From CAYRMV01 sp964425255 (GTDB lineage: Bacteria; Bacteroidota; Bacteroidia; Flavobacteriales_D; Crocinitomicaceae), in the NCBI GenBank assembly GCA_964425255.1, contig CAYRMV010000078.1:1-16029 (forward strand): 16,029 nucleotides of DNA, given 5' to 3'. Shown here one piece after another: positions 1 to 6,430 of this stretch. The position numbers and the translations under genes are program-made. Positions within the stretch are counted from its first letter, which is position 1, and the number at the start of each line of letters is the position of its first letter. The notes under the pieces were generated by a model. That model had not been told where the DNA came from and ran no database searches. It saw only the letters and a program-made list of their open reading frames with translations.

Positions 1-320
1 GAAAGTCCTTCGATGGTAGTTATAAGTTGATTGGGTTCTATTTTTGACCATGAACCTTGCTCAAAAATGATTTTTCCATTCGCATCAGGACTTTCTACTT
101 TAAACGTATTTCCTTCTTCAAAAGACATTTTTCTTTTGTTGATCAAACCTTGAAATGCTTGTTTGTAAACTTTTAGCATTAGTTCTTTCTCTTCTTTCGG
201 ATAATCAGAAAATGCTTGTTCTAAATTGATGTCTACTAGTTTCCATTTTTTTAATAATGGATCTTTTTTGCCACATGAGTAAATTGAAATAAATAAGGAA
301 AGAAAAAGGATTTTTTGCAT
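1..320 (-). CDS. Putative lipoprotein, lipocalin-like (3' part outside window)
   Basis: I translated this from the minus strand. It starts at the ATG at 320-318 and stays open to the window edge, giving 106 codons with the C-terminus missing. The N-terminus has a short hydrophobic stretch and a lipobox-like IYSC with Cys16, followed by GKKD, so it is probably exported and lipid-anchored. The mature part opens with a Lys/Trp-rich segment (KKWKLVD, about 24-30), then a charged helical stretch, and later a GSWSKIE strand. This resembles the small lipocalin-like lipoproteins common in Bacteroidota, but the match is by general appearance only and no function is assigned. It follows msrA by 64 nt on the same strand. 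A TAAATTTG box (344-337) stands 16 nt before the start, so it may have its own promoter. Confidence 0.7.
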   Translation of the reverse strand, partial: MQKILFLSLFISIYSCGKKDPLLKKWKLVDINLEQAFSDYPKEEKELMLKVYKQAFQGLINKRKMSFEEGNTFKVESPDANGKIIFEQGSWSKIEPNQLITTIEGL

Positions 321-331
321 GTTGATTAAAT

Positions 332-359
332 TTTGTCAAATTTACTTTTATTTGACAAA
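332..359. promoter_or_regulatory. 10-bp perfect inverted repeat overlapping a -7 promoter box
   Basis: TTTGTCAAAT (332-341) and ATTTGACAAA (350-359) are perfect reverse complements separated by 8 nt. The repeat lies between the msrA stop and the downstream lipoprotein start. It covers the minus-strand box TAAATTTG (344-337), which fits the Bacteroidota -7 consensus TAnnTTTG. It could be an operator or the 3' hairpin of the msrA transcript. The run after the stem on the minus strand is A/T-rich but not a clean T-tract, so a terminator role is weaker. Confidence 0.5.
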
Positions 360-384
360 CTGGGGTTTCAAAAAGGTAAAATTC

Positions 385-1014
385 TTATTTTTTCAAGAAT
401 TCAGGATGAAGTAATTTAAATTTTTCAAGTCTAGGTAAAGAAACTGCTTGAACGTAACCGTTGTTTGGGTTGCAGGATTTGTAATTTTGGTGATATTTTT
501 CTGCTTCCCAAAATTTTATTAACGGGCTAATTTCCGTTGTGATCTTGTCAAAACGCTTAGTTTCGATTAAGCTATCTTTATAGTTTTGAGCTAATACTTT
601 CTCATATTCAAATCGATAAAATATTCCAGATCTGTATTGTGTTCCTTTGTCAGGCCCTTGTTGATTTAAAGTTGAAGGGTCATGCGAATCAAAGAAAACA
701 GTGAGCAATTCCTTGTATGAAATTTTAGTCGAATCGTAGTAAACTTCTACCGTTTCTGCATGTCCAGTTTTTCCTGTGCAAACTGCCTCATAAGTAGGGT
801 TTTCCATGTTGCCCCCTGTGTAGCCAGAAATTGCTTCTTCTACGCCATTTACAGCTTCAAAAACTCCTTCAACACACCAAAAACAACCGCTGGCAAAGTA
901 TGCTTTTTGAAGTTTTGAAAGCTCTTTTTTATGTATATTGTCTGAATTCTTTAATTCACTAGTGTTTGAACAAGAAATCAATACAAGTAAAGCGAAATAA
1001 ATAAATGTTTTCAT
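385..1014 (-). CDS. msrA: Peptide methionine-S-sulfoxide reductase MsrA, lipoprotein form
   Basis: MsrA reduces the S-epimer of methionine sulfoxide in proteins. The 209-residue protein carries the family signature GCFWCVEGVF with catalytic Cys44, and has the family blocks SGYTGG, TGHAETVEV, FFDSHDPSTLNQQGPD and GTQYRSGIFY. The C-terminal block YHQNYKSCNPNNGYVQAV contains Cys181, a possible resolving cysteine. A second cysteine, Cys47, lies in the active-site loop. The N-terminus is a hydrophobic signal with lipobox LISC (Cys15), so this copy should act outside the cytoplasm, anchored in the envelope, and would need an exported reductant. No msrB domain is fused. It lies 61 nt downstream of the ArsR-type regulator gene on the same strand. 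I see no promoter box in the gap, so co-transcription is plausible. Confidence 0.95.
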   Translation of the reverse strand: MKTFIYFALLVLISCSNTSELKNSDNIHKKELSKLQKAYFASGCFWCVEGVFEAVNGVEEAISGYTGGNMENPTYEAVCTGKTGHAETVEVYYDSTKISYKELLTVFFDSHDPSTLNQQGPDKGTQYRSGIFYRFEYEKVLAQNYKDSLIETKRFDKITTEISPLIKFWEAEKYHQNYKSCNPNNGYVQAVSLPRLEKFKLLHPEFLKK

Positions 1015-1075
1015 TATCCAATTTTTTTTATGAACGATTTAAAGTTTGATTTAGTTCACTAAACTGAGATTATTT

Positions 1076-1507
1076 TTACACAATCATAGGGTGTTTTACC
1101 TGTTTCCAACGCCTTACAAGTACTACTTTAAATTTGCTGTAAAATTTATTAATGATTTCAAATTCCTTGGATTTTTTATCTAATGTTACACTTAACATTT
1201 TGTTTAATACAATAGTAATTGTTTCAATTGTGTCATAGTCAAACTCATAACACTGGCAAAATCGGCCATTTATAATTGCAGAGCGAGTTGCAATTATTCC
1301 AGCTGAAGTTAAAACTTTGATATGTTGAGAAATAGCTGGTTGAGATAGCTGAAGTTCTAAAATAAAATCGTTGGTTGATACCCAACCATCTGTTTTTTCC
1401 ATCATTATTTCGAGAATTCTTAATCTCGCAGGATGTGCTAAGGCTTTTAATAACTCAGTAAATTCGATTAAATCATCTCTGTAAATTTCGCTTTTTAGTG
1501 CTCCCAT
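1076..1507 (-). CDS. ArsR/SmtB-type winged-helix transcriptional regulator
   Basis: This 143-residue protein has a winged helix-turn-helix of the ArsR type. LKALAHPARLRILEIM (about 20-35) is the hallmark first helix, LSQPAISQHIKVLTSAGII (about 54-72) is the recognition helix region, and NGRFCQCYEFD (80-90) is the wing. The classical alpha3 metal site (ELCVCDL-like) is absent: the corresponding part reads ILELQLSQ. The only cysteines in the protein are Cys84 and Cys86, a CxC at the base of the wing. The C-terminal 40 residues are basic and helical. The inducer is unknown. It is encoded upstream of msrA on the same strand and may control it. A TAACTTTG box at 1713-1706 is the best promoter candidate, which would give a leader of about 190 nt. 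Confidence 0.88.
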   Translation of the reverse strand: MGALKSEIYRDDLIEFTELLKALAHPARLRILEIMMEKTDGWVSTNDFILELQLSQPAISQHIKVLTSAGIIATRSAIINGRFCQCYEFDYDTIETITIVLNKMLSVTLDKKSKEFEIINKFYSKFKVVLVRRWKQVKHPMIV

Positions 1508-1705
1508 TTTGTGTTGGTTTTAAAGGGGTTAAATTAATTTTCATTTGAAATTAAGTAAATAGTATCGATTTTCCAAATTTTTAATTGATTTTGTTAAAAC
1601 AAGATTTTATATTATTGTAATATCCTTATATGATTATATTGCTAAATTATAGGCTGTTATGTTGTGTTTTTGATGGCAAATTGATTTTTATACTTTTATA
1701 CTATT

Positions 1706-1713
1706 CAAAGTTA
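1706..1713 (-). promoter_or_regulatory. Candidate -7 box for the ArsR-type gene
   Basis: The minus strand reads TAACTTTG, matching the Bacteroidota TAnnTTTG consensus. No well-spaced TTTG -33 element was found: the nearest upstream TTG is 28 nt away. The resulting leader would be long, so this call is tentative. Confidence 0.3.
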
Positions 1714-1773
1714 TCTTGTTAATATTTGATAATTGATATGTCAACATTCATGATAATAATTATATTTGACTTG

Positions 1774-1857
1774 TTCGTATCGCATGTGTTTTTCCTGATT
1801 TGAGTACCAAGTCAGTAAAAATACAGTAAGGGTTCTTCGGAGCCCTTTTCTTTTTTG
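1774..1857 (+). ncRNA. Candidate small RNA or leader RNA ending at an orphan terminator
   Basis: A plus-strand TATATTTG box (1761-1768) would start transcription near 1774. The RNA would contain an 8-bp hairpin, CTGATTTG (1795-1802) against CAAGTCAG (1808-1815) with one G-U pair and a 5-nt loop, and end at a UUCG-capped terminator (1827-1857). No plus-strand gene lies upstream, so the terminator needs an RNA of its own or belongs to a glyS leader. A competing pairing exists between TGACTTG (1767-1773) and CAAGTCA (1808-1814), but its 5' arm overlaps the putative promoter box. The 5' end is uncertain and no known RNA family was recognised. Confidence 0.35.
1827..1857 (+). terminator. Intrinsic terminator with UUCG tetraloop, 45 nt ahead of glyS
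   Basis: The stem AAGGGTTC / GAGCCCTT (one G-U pair) closes a TTCG tetraloop and is followed by TTCTTTTTT. The T-tract is only on the plus strand, so it terminates rightward transcription arriving before glyS. There is no plus-strand coding sequence upstream inside the window. Confidence 0.75.
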
Positions 1858-1890
1858 TAAATTTTCATAACATATTTTCTTATTTCAAAT

Positions 1891-1898
1891 TACCTTTG
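1891..1898 (+). promoter_or_regulatory. -7 box of glyS, 4 nt before the start codon
   Basis: TACCTTTG matches TAnnTTTG exactly and ends 4 nt before the ATG at 1903. Transcription would begin at or within a few bases of the ATG, giving a leaderless or near-leaderless mRNA. No clear -33 TTTG was identified. Confidence 0.55.
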
Positions 1899-1902
1899 CA
1901 AA

Positions 1903-3444
1903 ATGGAACAACGTGAAGACAAATTAAAAGAAGTTATTTCTCATGCAAAAGAGTATGGTTATATTTTTCCCTCTTCAGAAATATATGATGGTTTAGCTGC
2001 TACTTACGATTACGGACAGCTTGGTGTTGAATTGAAAAACAATATCAAACAATATTGGTGGAGAGCAATGGTTCAGATGCATGAAAATATTGTTGGAATT
2101 GATTCATCTATTTTTATGCATCCTACAACTTGGAAAGCTTCGGGGCACGTAGATGCTTTCAATGATCCTTTGATTGATAATAAAGATTCAAAGAAAAGAT
2201 ATCGTGCAGACGTATTGATTGAAGAGCATATTGAAAAAATTCGTCAAAAAATTGAAAAAGAAGTAGAGAAAGGTCGAAAAAAGTTTGTTGATAATTTTGA
2301 CGAAATTCAATTTAGAGACACCAATCCAAATGTCATTCGAAATGTTCAAAAAATAACTGAGATTGAAAATCGAATGCGGACAACTTTGGAAGCGAATGAT
2401 TTGCAGGGGGTGTATGATTTGATCATTGATTTGGAAATTGTTTGTCCAATTTCAGGTTCAAAGAATTGGACTGAAGTTCGCCAATTTAATTTAATGTTTT
2501 CAACTGAATTAGGTTCAGTAGCGGGCGATGCAGCGACGATTTATTTACGACCTGAAACAGCACAAGGGATTTTTGTCAATTTCTTAAATGTTCAAAAGTC
2601 AGGACGGATGAAAGTACCATTTGGGATTGCTCAGATTGGGAAAGCTTTTCGAAATGAAATTGTTGCTAGACAGTTTATATTCCGTATGCGTGAATTCGAA
2701 CAAATGGAGATGCAATTTTTTGTGCGACCAGGCGAAGAAATGAAGTGGTATGAATATTGGAAAGAAGTCCGTTCAAATTGGCATAAATCTCTTGGCTTAG
2801 GTGATACAAATTATCGTTTTCATGATCACATAAAACTTGCGCATTACGCAAATGCAGCCGCAGATATTGAGTTTAATTTTCCGATGGGTTTCAAAGAACT
2901 TGAGGGGATACACTCAAGAACAGATTTTGATTTGAAACAACATGAACAATTTTCTGGAAAGAAATTGCAATATTTTGACCCAGAATTGAATGAAAGTTAT
3001 GTTCCATATGTAGTGGAAACATCTGTAGGACTTGATCGAATGTTTTTAGCTGTAGTGAGTGCATCATTACAAAACGAAAAGCTTGAAGATGGATCAGAAC
3101 GAGTTGTTTTGCGTTTACCTGCAGCATTAGCGCCTTATAAAGTTGCAGTTATGCCATTGACAAAAAAAGACGGTTTACCAGAGAAAGCAAGAGAAATATT
3201 AGAAAGTTTGAAATTCGATTTCTTGTGTCAATATGACGAAAAAGATTCACCTGGAAAACGTTATCGCCGACAAGATGCAATCGGAACACCATACTGTGTA
3301 ATGGTTGATCACCAAACGTTGGAGGATAATACGGTAACAATCAGAGATCGTGATACAATGTTGCAAGACCGTGTTTCAATTGATGATTTAGGTAAAATCA
3401 TAGATCAAAAAGTGAATATGAAACACCTTTTATTGAAAAAATAG
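1903..3444 (+). CDS. glyS: Glycyl-tRNA synthetase, alpha2 (class II homodimer) type
   Basis: This enzyme charges tRNA-Gly with glycine in the cytoplasm. The 513 residues fit the single-chain alpha2 GlyRS family, not the alpha2-beta2 form. The N-terminal part has the family block YGYIFPSSEIYDGLAATYDY (19-38) and HPTTWKASGHVDAF (73-86). A charged helical insertion follows at about 100-175. WTEVRQFNLMF (189-199) and LRPETAQGIFVNF (215-227) are substrate-pocket blocks. Class II motif 2 is around FRNEI and FRMREFEQMEM (249-270). Motif 3 is ETSVGLDRMFLA (372-383), with Asp-Arg in place of the usual Glu-Arg. The anticodon-binding domain starts at about 408 (LAPYKVAVMPL) and runs to the end. The ATG is chosen because of the family N-terminus and the promoter box immediately before it. 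Confidence 0.97.
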   Translation: MEQREDKLKEVISHAKEYGYIFPSSEIYDGLAATYDYGQLGVELKNNIKQYWWRAMVQMHENIVGIDSSIFMHPTTWKASGHVDAFNDPLIDNKDSKKRYRADVLIEEHIEKIRQKIEKEVEKGRKKFVDNFDEIQFRDTNPNVIRNVQKITEIENRMRTTLEANDLQGVYDLIIDLEIVCPISGSKNWTEVRQFNLMFSTELGSVAGDAATIYLRPETAQGIFVNFLNVQKSGRMKVPFGIAQIGKAFRNEIVARQFIFRMREFEQMEMQFFVRPGEEMKWYEYWKEVRSNWHKSLGLGDTNYRFHDHIKLAHYANAAADIEFNFPMGFKELEGIHSRTDFDLKQHEQFSGKKLQYFDPELNESYVPYVVETSVGLDRMFLAVVSASLQNEKLEDGSERVVLRLPAALAPYKVAVMPLTKKDGLPEKAREILESLKFDFLCQYDEKDSPGKRYRRQDAIGTPYCVMVDHQTLEDNTVTIRDRDTMLQDRVSIDDLGKIIDQKVNMKHLLLKK

Positions 3445-3469
3445 TAAAACGGATGATATAAAATAGTTG

Positions 3470-3498
3470 AAAGAGCTTTCAAAAGGAGCTCTTTTTTT
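3470..3498. terminator. Terminator between convergent glyS and M1 peptidase genes
   Basis: AAAGAGCT (3470-3477) pairs perfectly with AGCTCTTT (3487-3494) around a 9-nt loop. Seven T residues (3492-3498) overlap the 3' arm and follow it on the plus strand, so it is a good glyS terminator. The T-run also overlaps the stop codon of the minus-strand peptidase gene (3499-3497). On the minus strand the sequence after the stem has no clean T-tract, so it is less convincing in that direction. Confidence 0.8.
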
Positions 3499-5116
3499 AT
3501 TTTACAAGAATGTAATAGTTTGGATTTACAATCCATTTTTTACCTTTTATTTTTTGTTTTCTAGTAGTTGGGTATATTCTTACATTCGAACCATCGATGG
3601 TGACATCTACAGGCATATCGAAATTTGAATCGCAGTTTTTCCAATAATAATGCATATATTTTCCAAAGCGCCATATTTTTAATCTCGGGATCTTTGTTGA
3701 ACGTAAATATTGATTGAAAACAGAATTGAAATTAATCCCAAAGTAAGAATTGATGTATGATTCAATTTCTTGTGTAGTCACAATTTGATGGTAAAAATCG
3801 CGATTTATATTACGTAAAAATTGATGCCAGATAGAATCATTGGCAACTATTTGTCTCATGGTATGTAGCATATTGGCACCCTTGTAGTACATATCATTTG
3901 ATCCATGATCATTCACTTGATAATTTCCAATGATTGGTTTATCATTTAAAATGTTTTTCCTAATCCCTCTGATATATTCAAAACCAGCTTCTTTACCATA
4001 AAAATATTCAGTAAAAAGTCCTTCTGAATATGTTGTGAAGCTCTCATGGATCCACATGTCAGCTTTGTCAAGACAAGTAATATTATTGGCAAACCATTCG
4101 TGTCCGCTTTCATGAATTATGATGAAATCCCATTTAAGCCCCCAACCAGTTTCTGATAGGTCAGTGCCTAAATATCCGGGTTTAAATTTATTTCCGTATG
4201 TAACTGAACTTTGATGTTCCATGCCCAAATAAGGTACTTCGACTAACTTATATCCGTCTTCATAAAATGGGTAAGGTCCAAACCAGTATTCAAAAGCCTC
4301 TAATGTTCGATAAACATCTTGAAAATGCTTTTTTGCTAAAGTGAAATGATGTTGTAAGGCAAAAAATTGCACGTGTAAATCCCCTTTTTCTCCTGGATAA
4401 AGTGTGTCCCACGAAATGTAATTACCAATATTAAAATTGATTCCATATTGGTTAATTGGATTAGAAACTTGCCATGTTGTGGTTCTAAAGTTGTCTTTTA
4501 CGATATTTTGGATCAGTTTTCCATTAGAAACATTAAATAAATTTTCAGGTGTTGTGATGGAAATCTGAGCTCCTAAATCAGGTTCGTCTGACCCATGGTC
4601 TTTTCCGGGCCACCATGCACTCGACCCTATTCCTTGACAAGCTGAAGCAATAAAGTCATTTCCAAGTTCATCTTTTGACCATACAATTCCACCATCCCAA
4701 GGGGCATTTTTAGCAATAATTGGTTTTCCGCTGTAAAATAGTTCAATAATATACTGGTTTTCAATCGAGAGTAGGTTTGGAAATTGAACCCAATAAACAC
4801 TTGAAGTTTTTTTAGTAAAAGATAAATTTTTGTTTTCAAACAGAATGCTATCAATGTGTAATGGTTCTTGTAAGTCAATTTGCATGGCATTTTGTTTAGT
4901 CAATTTTACTTTAAAGGTTATTTTGTTTGATCCAGATATCCATTTATTCGTTGGGTCTATTTTTACATTTAGGTCATAATATAAAACATTCCACCAATTT
5001 CTTTCTTCTGTCAAACTACCTCTTAATGAATCTTCTTTGTCGTATTGAGCAAAAATGTTTCCTGGGAGATTTGAGATAAATGCAAGTAGTATGATTTTAA
5101 AAAAGAGAAACTTCAT
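3497..5116 (-). CDS. Secreted M1-family zinc metallopeptidase (aminopeptidase N-like)
   Basis: This is a 539-residue gluzincin peptidase predicted to remove N-terminal residues from peptides. An N-terminal signal peptide (about 1-23, ending NIFAQ) points to export. The N-terminal beta domain covers roughly 40-230. The substrate/exopeptidase loop reads YLGMEHQ (296-302), equivalent to the GxMEN block. The zinc site is HESGHEW (335-341) with His335, His339 and catalytic Glu336, and Glu358 in WIHESF as third ligand. Tyr410 or Tyr411 in MYYKGANML is the likely transition-state tyrosine. The protein is shorter than full aminopeptidase N because the large C-terminal helical domain is missing, as in many Bacteroidota members. 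No -7 box was seen directly upstream, and it may be co-transcribed with the small membrane protein gene across the tandem repeat. Confidence 0.93.
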   Translation of the reverse strand: MKFLFFKIILLAFISNLPGNIFAQYDKEDSLRGSLTEERNWWNVLYYDLNVKIDPTNKWISGSNKITFKVKLTKQNAMQIDLQEPLHIDSILFENKNLSFTKKTSSVYWVQFPNLLSIENQYIIELFYSGKPIIAKNAPWDGGIVWSKDELGNDFIASACQGIGSSAWWPGKDHGSDEPDLGAQISITTPENLFNVSNGKLIQNIVKDNFRTTTWQVSNPINQYGINFNIGNYISWDTLYPGEKGDLHVQFFALQHHFTLAKKHFQDVYRTLEAFEYWFGPYPFYEDGYKLVEVPYLGMEHQSSVTYGNKFKPGYLGTDLSETGWGLKWDFIIIHESGHEWFANNITCLDKADMWIHESFTTYSEGLFTEYFYGKEAGFEYIRGIRKNILNDKPIIGNYQVNDHGSNDMYYKGANMLHTMRQIVANDSIWHQFLRNINRDFYHQIVTTQEIESYINSYFGINFNSVFNQYLRSTKIPRLKIWRFGKYMHYYWKNCDSNFDMPVDVTIDGSNVRIYPTTRKQKIKGKKWIVNPNYYILVK

Positions 5117-5131
5117 TGTTTGATAGTAAAA

Positions 5132-5192
5132 ATATTACGATATTACAATATTACGATGTTACGATATTACGATATTACGATATTACGATATT
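5132..5192. repeat. Short tandem repeat, unit ATATTACG (8 bp), seven full copies plus a partial
   Basis: Seven consecutive 8-bp units run from 5132 to 5187, followed by the partial unit ATATT to 5192. Five of the full units are identical; one has A for the final G (5147) and one has G at the third base (5158). The array fills most of the 83-nt gap between the small membrane protein gene and the M1 peptidase start. It ends 16 nt before the peptidase ATG on the minus strand. It lacks spacers, so it is not a CRISPR. Confidence 0.95.
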
Positions 5193-5199
5193 GTTTTAA

Positions 5200-5532
5200 C
5201 TACTGATTATTAGGTTTTTCCATTTCATTGGCAATGTGGATTCTATACCCAATCAAAATTGGTAAACCTATATTCAGTAAAAATGCAAGTAAATATCCTC
5301 CTGCTGTAAAGTGTACACGTTCAACATCAATCATATCTTTGTTTGAACCACTCATGTTTAAAAAATGAGCATAACTTAACTTAGTTGGTACAGTCCAGGT
5401 ATTTAAACCATTATTGAATGTGATTTCAGCATCAAAAATGGAAATTGGTATGAAAGTGAGTACGGATGTTATTAAGAGAAATACAAGTAATCCAGAAACC
5501 CAAGGATTGCGAAGAGTGAAACGAGAATTCAT
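5200..5532 (-). CDS. Small two-helix membrane protein of unknown function
   Basis: This 110-residue protein has two predicted membrane helices, about 13-33 (rich in Leu, Val, Ile and Phe) and about 77-97 (GGYLLAFLLNIGLPILIGY). A 40-residue polar loop lies between them and contains ITFNNGLNTWTVPTKLSYAHFLN. The N-terminus is basic (MNSRFTLR), so both ends probably face the cytoplasm and the loop the periplasm. I do not recognise a family. It precedes the M1 peptidase gene on the same strand. A perfect TATCTTTG box (5557-5550) lies 17 nt before the ATG and supports this being a real, first-in-operon gene. Confidence 0.78.
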   Translation of the reverse strand: MNSRFTLRNPWVSGLLVFLLITSVLTFIPISIFDAEITFNNGLNTWTVPTKLSYAHFLNMSGSNKDMIDVERVHFTAGGYLLAFLLNIGLPILIGYRIHIANEMEKPNNQ

Positions 5533-5549
5533 ATTAACTAGTTTTTAGA

Positions 5550-5557
5550 CAAAGATA
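5550..5557 (-). promoter_or_regulatory. -7 box for the small membrane protein gene (and perhaps the M1 peptidase)
   Basis: The minus strand reads TATCTTTG, an exact TAnnTTTG match, with 17 nt to the ATG at 5532. No -33 TTTG at the expected spacing was found. Confidence 0.55.
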
Positions 5558-5612
5558 ACTGAATTTATCAGCTTTAATCTATGAAGAAGAAGCATCTTTC
5601 GGGTAGAAATCG

Positions 5613-5621
5613 TTACTTTCG
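5613..5621 (+). promoter_or_regulatory. Variant -7 box of the surE operon
   Basis: TTACTTTCG is close to the -7 consensus and closely resembles TATTTTCG at 12772-12779. In both places the sequence continues GCAAAC or CAAAC. It lies 23 nt before the surE ATG. Confidence 0.4.
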
Positions 5622-5622
5622 C

Positions 5623-5640
5623 AAACAATTAGAATTGTTT
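5623..5640. promoter_or_regulatory. 18-bp palindrome between promoter box and surE start
   Basis: AAACAATT (5623-5630) and AATTGTTT (5633-5640) are perfect inverted repeats separated by AG. The palindrome starts 1 nt after the -7-like box and ends 4 nt before the ATG, so it covers the expected transcription start. It could be an operator or a 5' mRNA hairpin; an AT-only chance palindrome is possible. Confidence 0.45.
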
Positions 5641-5644
5641 CAGT

Positions 5645-6430
5645 ATGAGCCAAAAGAGACCTTTGATTTTAGTTACAAATGACGATGCTATTTTTTCAAA
5701 AGGAATCAGAGCATTGGTAGATGCTGTTCGACCATTTGGAGATGTGGTTGTACTTGCGCCTGATTCACCTCAATCGGGTATGGGGCATGCTATTACAGTA
5801 AACGATTTACTTCGAATGCAAAAATCTATTTTATTTGAAGATTTAGAAGCGTATACATGTAGTGGTACTCCTGTCGATTGTGTCAAACTTGCAATTTATG
5901 AATTGTTGAAACGAAAGCCAGATTTATTAGTTTCAGGAATCAATCATGGAGAAAATACGAGTACCAATGTGCTTTATTCTGGTACGATGTCAGCAGCTGT
6001 TGAGGGAGCAATGGAGGGTATTCCATCCATCGGGTTTTCTTTAGCAGATTTTAATGCTGATGCAGATTTCACTCTAGCGCAAGAAGTTGTTCGTCAGGTT
6101 GTAAAACAAGCTTTAGAAAATCGCATTCCGGATGGGATTTGCTTGAATGTTAATATACCAAAAATAACACTAAATCAATTCAAGGGGATCAAAATTTGCC
6201 GAGCTGCTAAAGCATATTGGGAAGATCGATTTGATAAGCGAATGGATCAGTTTGGAAATCCATATTATTGGCTAACGGGTGAATTTACCAATCATGATCA
6301 CGGGACAGATACAGATTTGTGGGCATTAAAAGAAGGATTTGCGAGTATTGTACCTATTCAATTTGATATGACTGCATACCATGCAATAAGTTCATTAAAT
6401 GAATGGGGTTTTAAAGCGGAATTAAAATGA
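5645..6430 (+). CDS. surE: 5'/3'-nucleotidase SurE
   Basis: SurE is a metal-dependent phosphatase acting on nucleoside monophosphates and is linked to stationary-phase survival. The 261-residue protein shows every family metal-site block: LVTNDDA with Asp13 and Asp14, APDSPQSGMGHAIT with Ser44, and SGINHGENTSTNVLYSGTMS with Asn100. These correspond to the E. coli Asp8, Asp9, Ser39 and Asn92 positions. SGTPVDCVKLA (73-83) and the conserved TVNDLLRM region are also present. Length is normal for the family. It is first in an operon: its last 4 nt (ATGA) overlap the start of the next gene, implying translational coupling with that membrane protein and lpxB. Confidence 0.97.
   Translation: MSQKRPLILVTNDDAIFSKGIRALVDAVRPFGDVVVLAPDSPQSGMGHAITVNDLLRMQKSILFEDLEAYTCSGTPVDCVKLAIYELLKRKPDLLVSGINHGENTSTNVLYSGTMSAAVEGAMEGIPSIGFSLADFNADADFTLAQEVVRQVVKQALENRIPDGICLNVNIPKITLNQFKGIKICRAAKAYWEDRFDKRMDQFGNPYYWLTGEFTNHDHGTDTDLWALKEGFASIVPIQFDMTAYHAISSLNEWGFKAELK

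Larger units (their letters stand above)
1508..1902. other. 395-base non-coding region between divergent arsR-like gene and glyS
   Basis: This AT-rich intergenic stretch contains no credible reading frame and no tRNA-like cloverleaf. It holds a minus-strand -7-like box (1713-1706) facing the ArsR-type gene. On the plus strand it holds a TATATTTG box (1761-1768), a hairpin (1795-1815) and an intrinsic terminator (1827-1857). The glyS promoter box is at its right end (1891-1898). The left half (1508-1700) shows nothing I can interpret. Confidence 0.7.

Noticed and set aside
1076..1507. Arsenic resistance operon
   Set aside because: The regulator lacks the ArsR metal-binding helix motif, and no arsenate reductase or arsenite transporter gene is adjacent.
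1767..1857. T-box riboswitch controlling glyS
   Set aside because: A terminator ahead of a tRNA synthetase gene suggests this, but the conserved T-box sequence and a full stem I are not present, the structured region is too short, and T-boxes are not known from Bacteroidota.
1761..1857. tRNA gene or tRNA fragment before the terminator
   Set aside because: The GGTTC-like bases belong to the terminator stem. No acceptor stem, anticodon arm or CCA-proximal pairing can be drawn.
5132..5192. CRISPR array
   Set aside because: The 8-bp units are directly adjacent, without spacers.
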